64,000 nucleotides of DNA from Agelaius tricolor (Eukaryota > Chordata > Aves > Passeriformes > Icteridae). Below, piece after piece: positions 61,956-64,000 of this stretch (its first letter is position 1; each line of letters begins with the position of its first letter). The stretch spans positions 32,680,501 to 32,744,500 of the forward strand of contig JALJCS010000006.1 of assembly GCA_023055355.1 (NCBI GenBank). The letters run 5' to 3'. A program made the position numbers and the translations under genes. The notes below the pieces were generated by a model. That model was not told the origin of the DNA. It made no database searches and saw only the letters and a program-made list of their open reading frames with translations.

Positions 61956-64000
61956 TCCATTCATTTCATAATGTATTTCTGATATTAATCTAAACTAGGA
62001 ATAAAGAGCCAAATTAGACATGTGCTTAGAAATCCAATCAACAAATGTGCAAAAAATATTAACTATATCTATAGATTCAGAATCTATTAAAAACCGCAGA
62101 AGGAAAAAAGGCCAGCTTTTTTCCTGGTCATGTAAAATAAGACAAAAACCAGACTGGAACTGGGATTCTATGAAGAAAAGCATTCTAAAAGGAAGACCTT
62201 TACAGGAAAACATTTAACCCTATTTTTGTATGGTTAGTCTCAGTATAGTTTATATAGTGAGCCTTTATTGACATGCCAGCTTGTCTTGGTAAGGCAACTT
62301 TATATGGGTTATTTGCCCTATTACCGCTTGTCTTTTAAATTCCCATGTGGAATATTTTTGATCATCTGTTATAATCCTGTTTGATGCTTATCTGAAAGCA
62401 TTTACCCTCATTTAAAAAGTCTAACTGAATGTGTCTGCAATCTTTTATTGTACTTCAAAATTGTTTTATTGAAAATTTTGGGCTACTTTTTCAGAGCAGA
62501 GTTTTCTTTTTAGCTATTTTCTTCATACAGTCACTGTAGATTCTGCTAATCAGATAATCACAGCTATGAAGTTCTAGAGTAAACTTTGAGTACAGAAGAG
62601 AATAAGGATTTGAGTTTTACATCTAATAGACATCTTTACACATCCCTTTTCTATTACTGTGCTTTAGTCCGTGATTCCAACTCATTTGAATTATCATAAG
62701 AAAAAAAAATATTTTCTTGTTCTGCTCTTCTTACAGACACATGCATTCAAAAGACTTTGAGCCATCATGTTCCTTCCCATTATTTATGACCTGCAGAAAA
62801 CATGCTTATTTAGAAAGTTATGTGACTTAGCCAACAAATGCTGTTCAGTATCCAAAAATTAAACAGTGGAAACAAAAGAACTTTTATTTAAGAGAGAACT
62901 TATTTGATGAGATATTGTACTGAATTCCTGGAAAATTCTGATTTTTGGGTTGAATTAAAATTTAAAAAAAGTTTGCAACTGCATGTGGAATAAATGCATG
63001 TGAAAATGCACAAGTAATCTACACGTGCAGTCACTTCAACCCTGCCTACTGGGCTCCATCTGTACTTGATATTAAATGAGGGATTAGTGAGCCTGTGTGT
63101 AGCACTGCATGGGCAATAGGTGGGGGGTTGACCCAGTAAGTCACATGTGATGTTAATACAAGTTGGGCTGTGCATCAACTTTCTTATAGGAATAGGAGGC
63201 TTATACTTCTGAAAAAGATGCATTTTAGGGTGGATTATGGCGTGGTTCCTGCTGAGGTTTTGCTCTTTGCTTTTTATTGTGTGTCAGACTGCTGCCTTTT
63301 GCACTCCAGGACAGCCTGGAGTGTGTAGCTGGTCCTGCTGCTTTTTCCAACCACATGGGTAAAAGTTGATGTTTTCTTGTTGGTTGAGCATCTGGCCTGG
63401 GTCATGAGGCTGAAAAGAATGATGTTATCTCCTTTTTCCCAGCTCTTTGCCCTTTGTTTGGGTCAAGGTAAGCCTAGCTTAATAGCAAACTAGCCTTGCA
63501 GGAAAGCAGTCTGAAGGCTGCTGTGGAAAGCAAAGAAAGACACTGGTATTCAAACACCATAGAGCAATGTGTGGTTTCATGTGTACCTTTTTGCTGTCCA
63601 CTGCATCTGATGTGCAGAACTTCTCTTGTTCCCCACCCTTCTTTTTCAGCCCTTTCAATTCTTTAGTATTTTATCAAACAAGCCTCATGTGACTATCTGT
63701 GGTGCAGCAGATGCTAGGCCAGCCAGCATTAACAGTTCAAAATCTGTGATTAAGGGGAGTACTCTACCTAACTTATCTACACAGAGGCTCTTGAAGACAA
63801 AAAATTATTTGAATTGGTACTTAAGATTGAGAATAAAGTGCTAAGCATAAGACTCATGAAAAATGATGGGGGATGAGCGTAATTGCTTCTCTAAGTGGTG
63901 TGGACTTCAAATGTAATCTTGCATAGCCCTGCCAAAAAGCTCCTAATGCCAATACAAGGATTTGACTTGTAGTCAATTGACATTCAGCCAGTTTTGACTC
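61956..64000. other. Intronic sequence to the right edge, nothing recognised
   Basis: AT-rich intron without identifiable elements. A small hairpin (CACTCCAGG, ACAG loop, CCTGGAGTG) lies at 63302-63323. A 107-codon minus-strand ORF at 62900-63223 has no family features. The next CREB5 exon is not reached. Confidence 0.55.

Larger units (their letters stand above)
17347..64000 (+). other. CREB5: CREB5 intron, 5' part (downstream of the exon)
   Basis: At least 46.6 kb of intron follows the exon. The next CREB5 exon should begin in phase 2 with the segment after NRQIG. Neither it nor the histidine-rich or bZIP exons is visible, so it should lie beyond the right edge. Large introns are typical of this gene in vertebrates. 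The intron holds two CR1 fragments, one solo LTR, several possible ancient repeats, microsatellites and candidate conserved patches. Confidence 0.85.

Noticed and set aside
1..64000. Search for a bacterial, phage, CRISPR or defence-type system
   Set aside because: There are no gene clusters, ribosome-binding sites, direct-repeat arrays or long coding frames. CR1 and LTR sequences and a spliced CREB5 exon show that this is vertebrate nuclear DNA.
1..64000. Other CREB5 exons (zinc-finger exon, the exon after NRQIG, histidine-rich and bZIP exons)
   Set aside because: None of their characteristic peptides is visible in the + strand frames, so they should lie outside the window.

Overview
This window looks like avian nuclear DNA, made almost entirely of two introns of one gene, CREB5, which is transcribed on the + strand. 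It is AT-rich, CpG-poor and dense in stop codons. Homopolymer and microsatellite tracts are scattered through it, and the only dispersed elements I recognise are bird types: two CR1 LINE 3' ends and one ERVL-like solo LTR of a kind I recall from neoavian birds. There are no operons, no bacterial-type genes, and no RNA genes or CRISPR arrays that I can see.

The single supported coding feature is one internal exon at 17174-17346. It starts in phase 0, ends in phase 2, and encodes 57 complete residues plus two bases. The peptide matches CREB5, a CRE/AP-1-type bZIP transcription factor of the ATF2/ATF7/CREB5 family. The segment lies between the N-terminal zinc-finger/activation region and the central and bZIP parts. 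It has a polypyrimidine-AG acceptor and a GTGAGC donor.

Layout: 1-17173 is the upstream intron (at least 17.2 kb) and 17347-64000 the downstream intron (at least 46.6 kb). I saw no neighbouring CREB5 exon in either. The downstream intron holds a CR1 fragment (31661-31754, +), a possible cryptic or poison exon (32485-32704), an ERVL-like solo LTR (51739-52830, +) and a CR1 3' end in the opposite orientation (59691-59958, -). Five fragments (19816, 42876, 45424, 50975, 58805) share a degenerate, near-palindromic core and look like remnants of an old amniote interspersed repeat. Four patches (4820-4930, 41940-42460, 49845-50065, 56640-56850) have CpG retention or dense AT-rich homeobox-type motifs and are candidate intronic enhancers. 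These are compositional guesses until aligned to other genomes.

The remaining open reading frames, up to 178 codons, look like chance ORFs in intron or repeat sequence. No previously undescribed coding system is evident. The observations most worth checking are the candidate enhancers, the possible poison exon and the fossil-repeat group.
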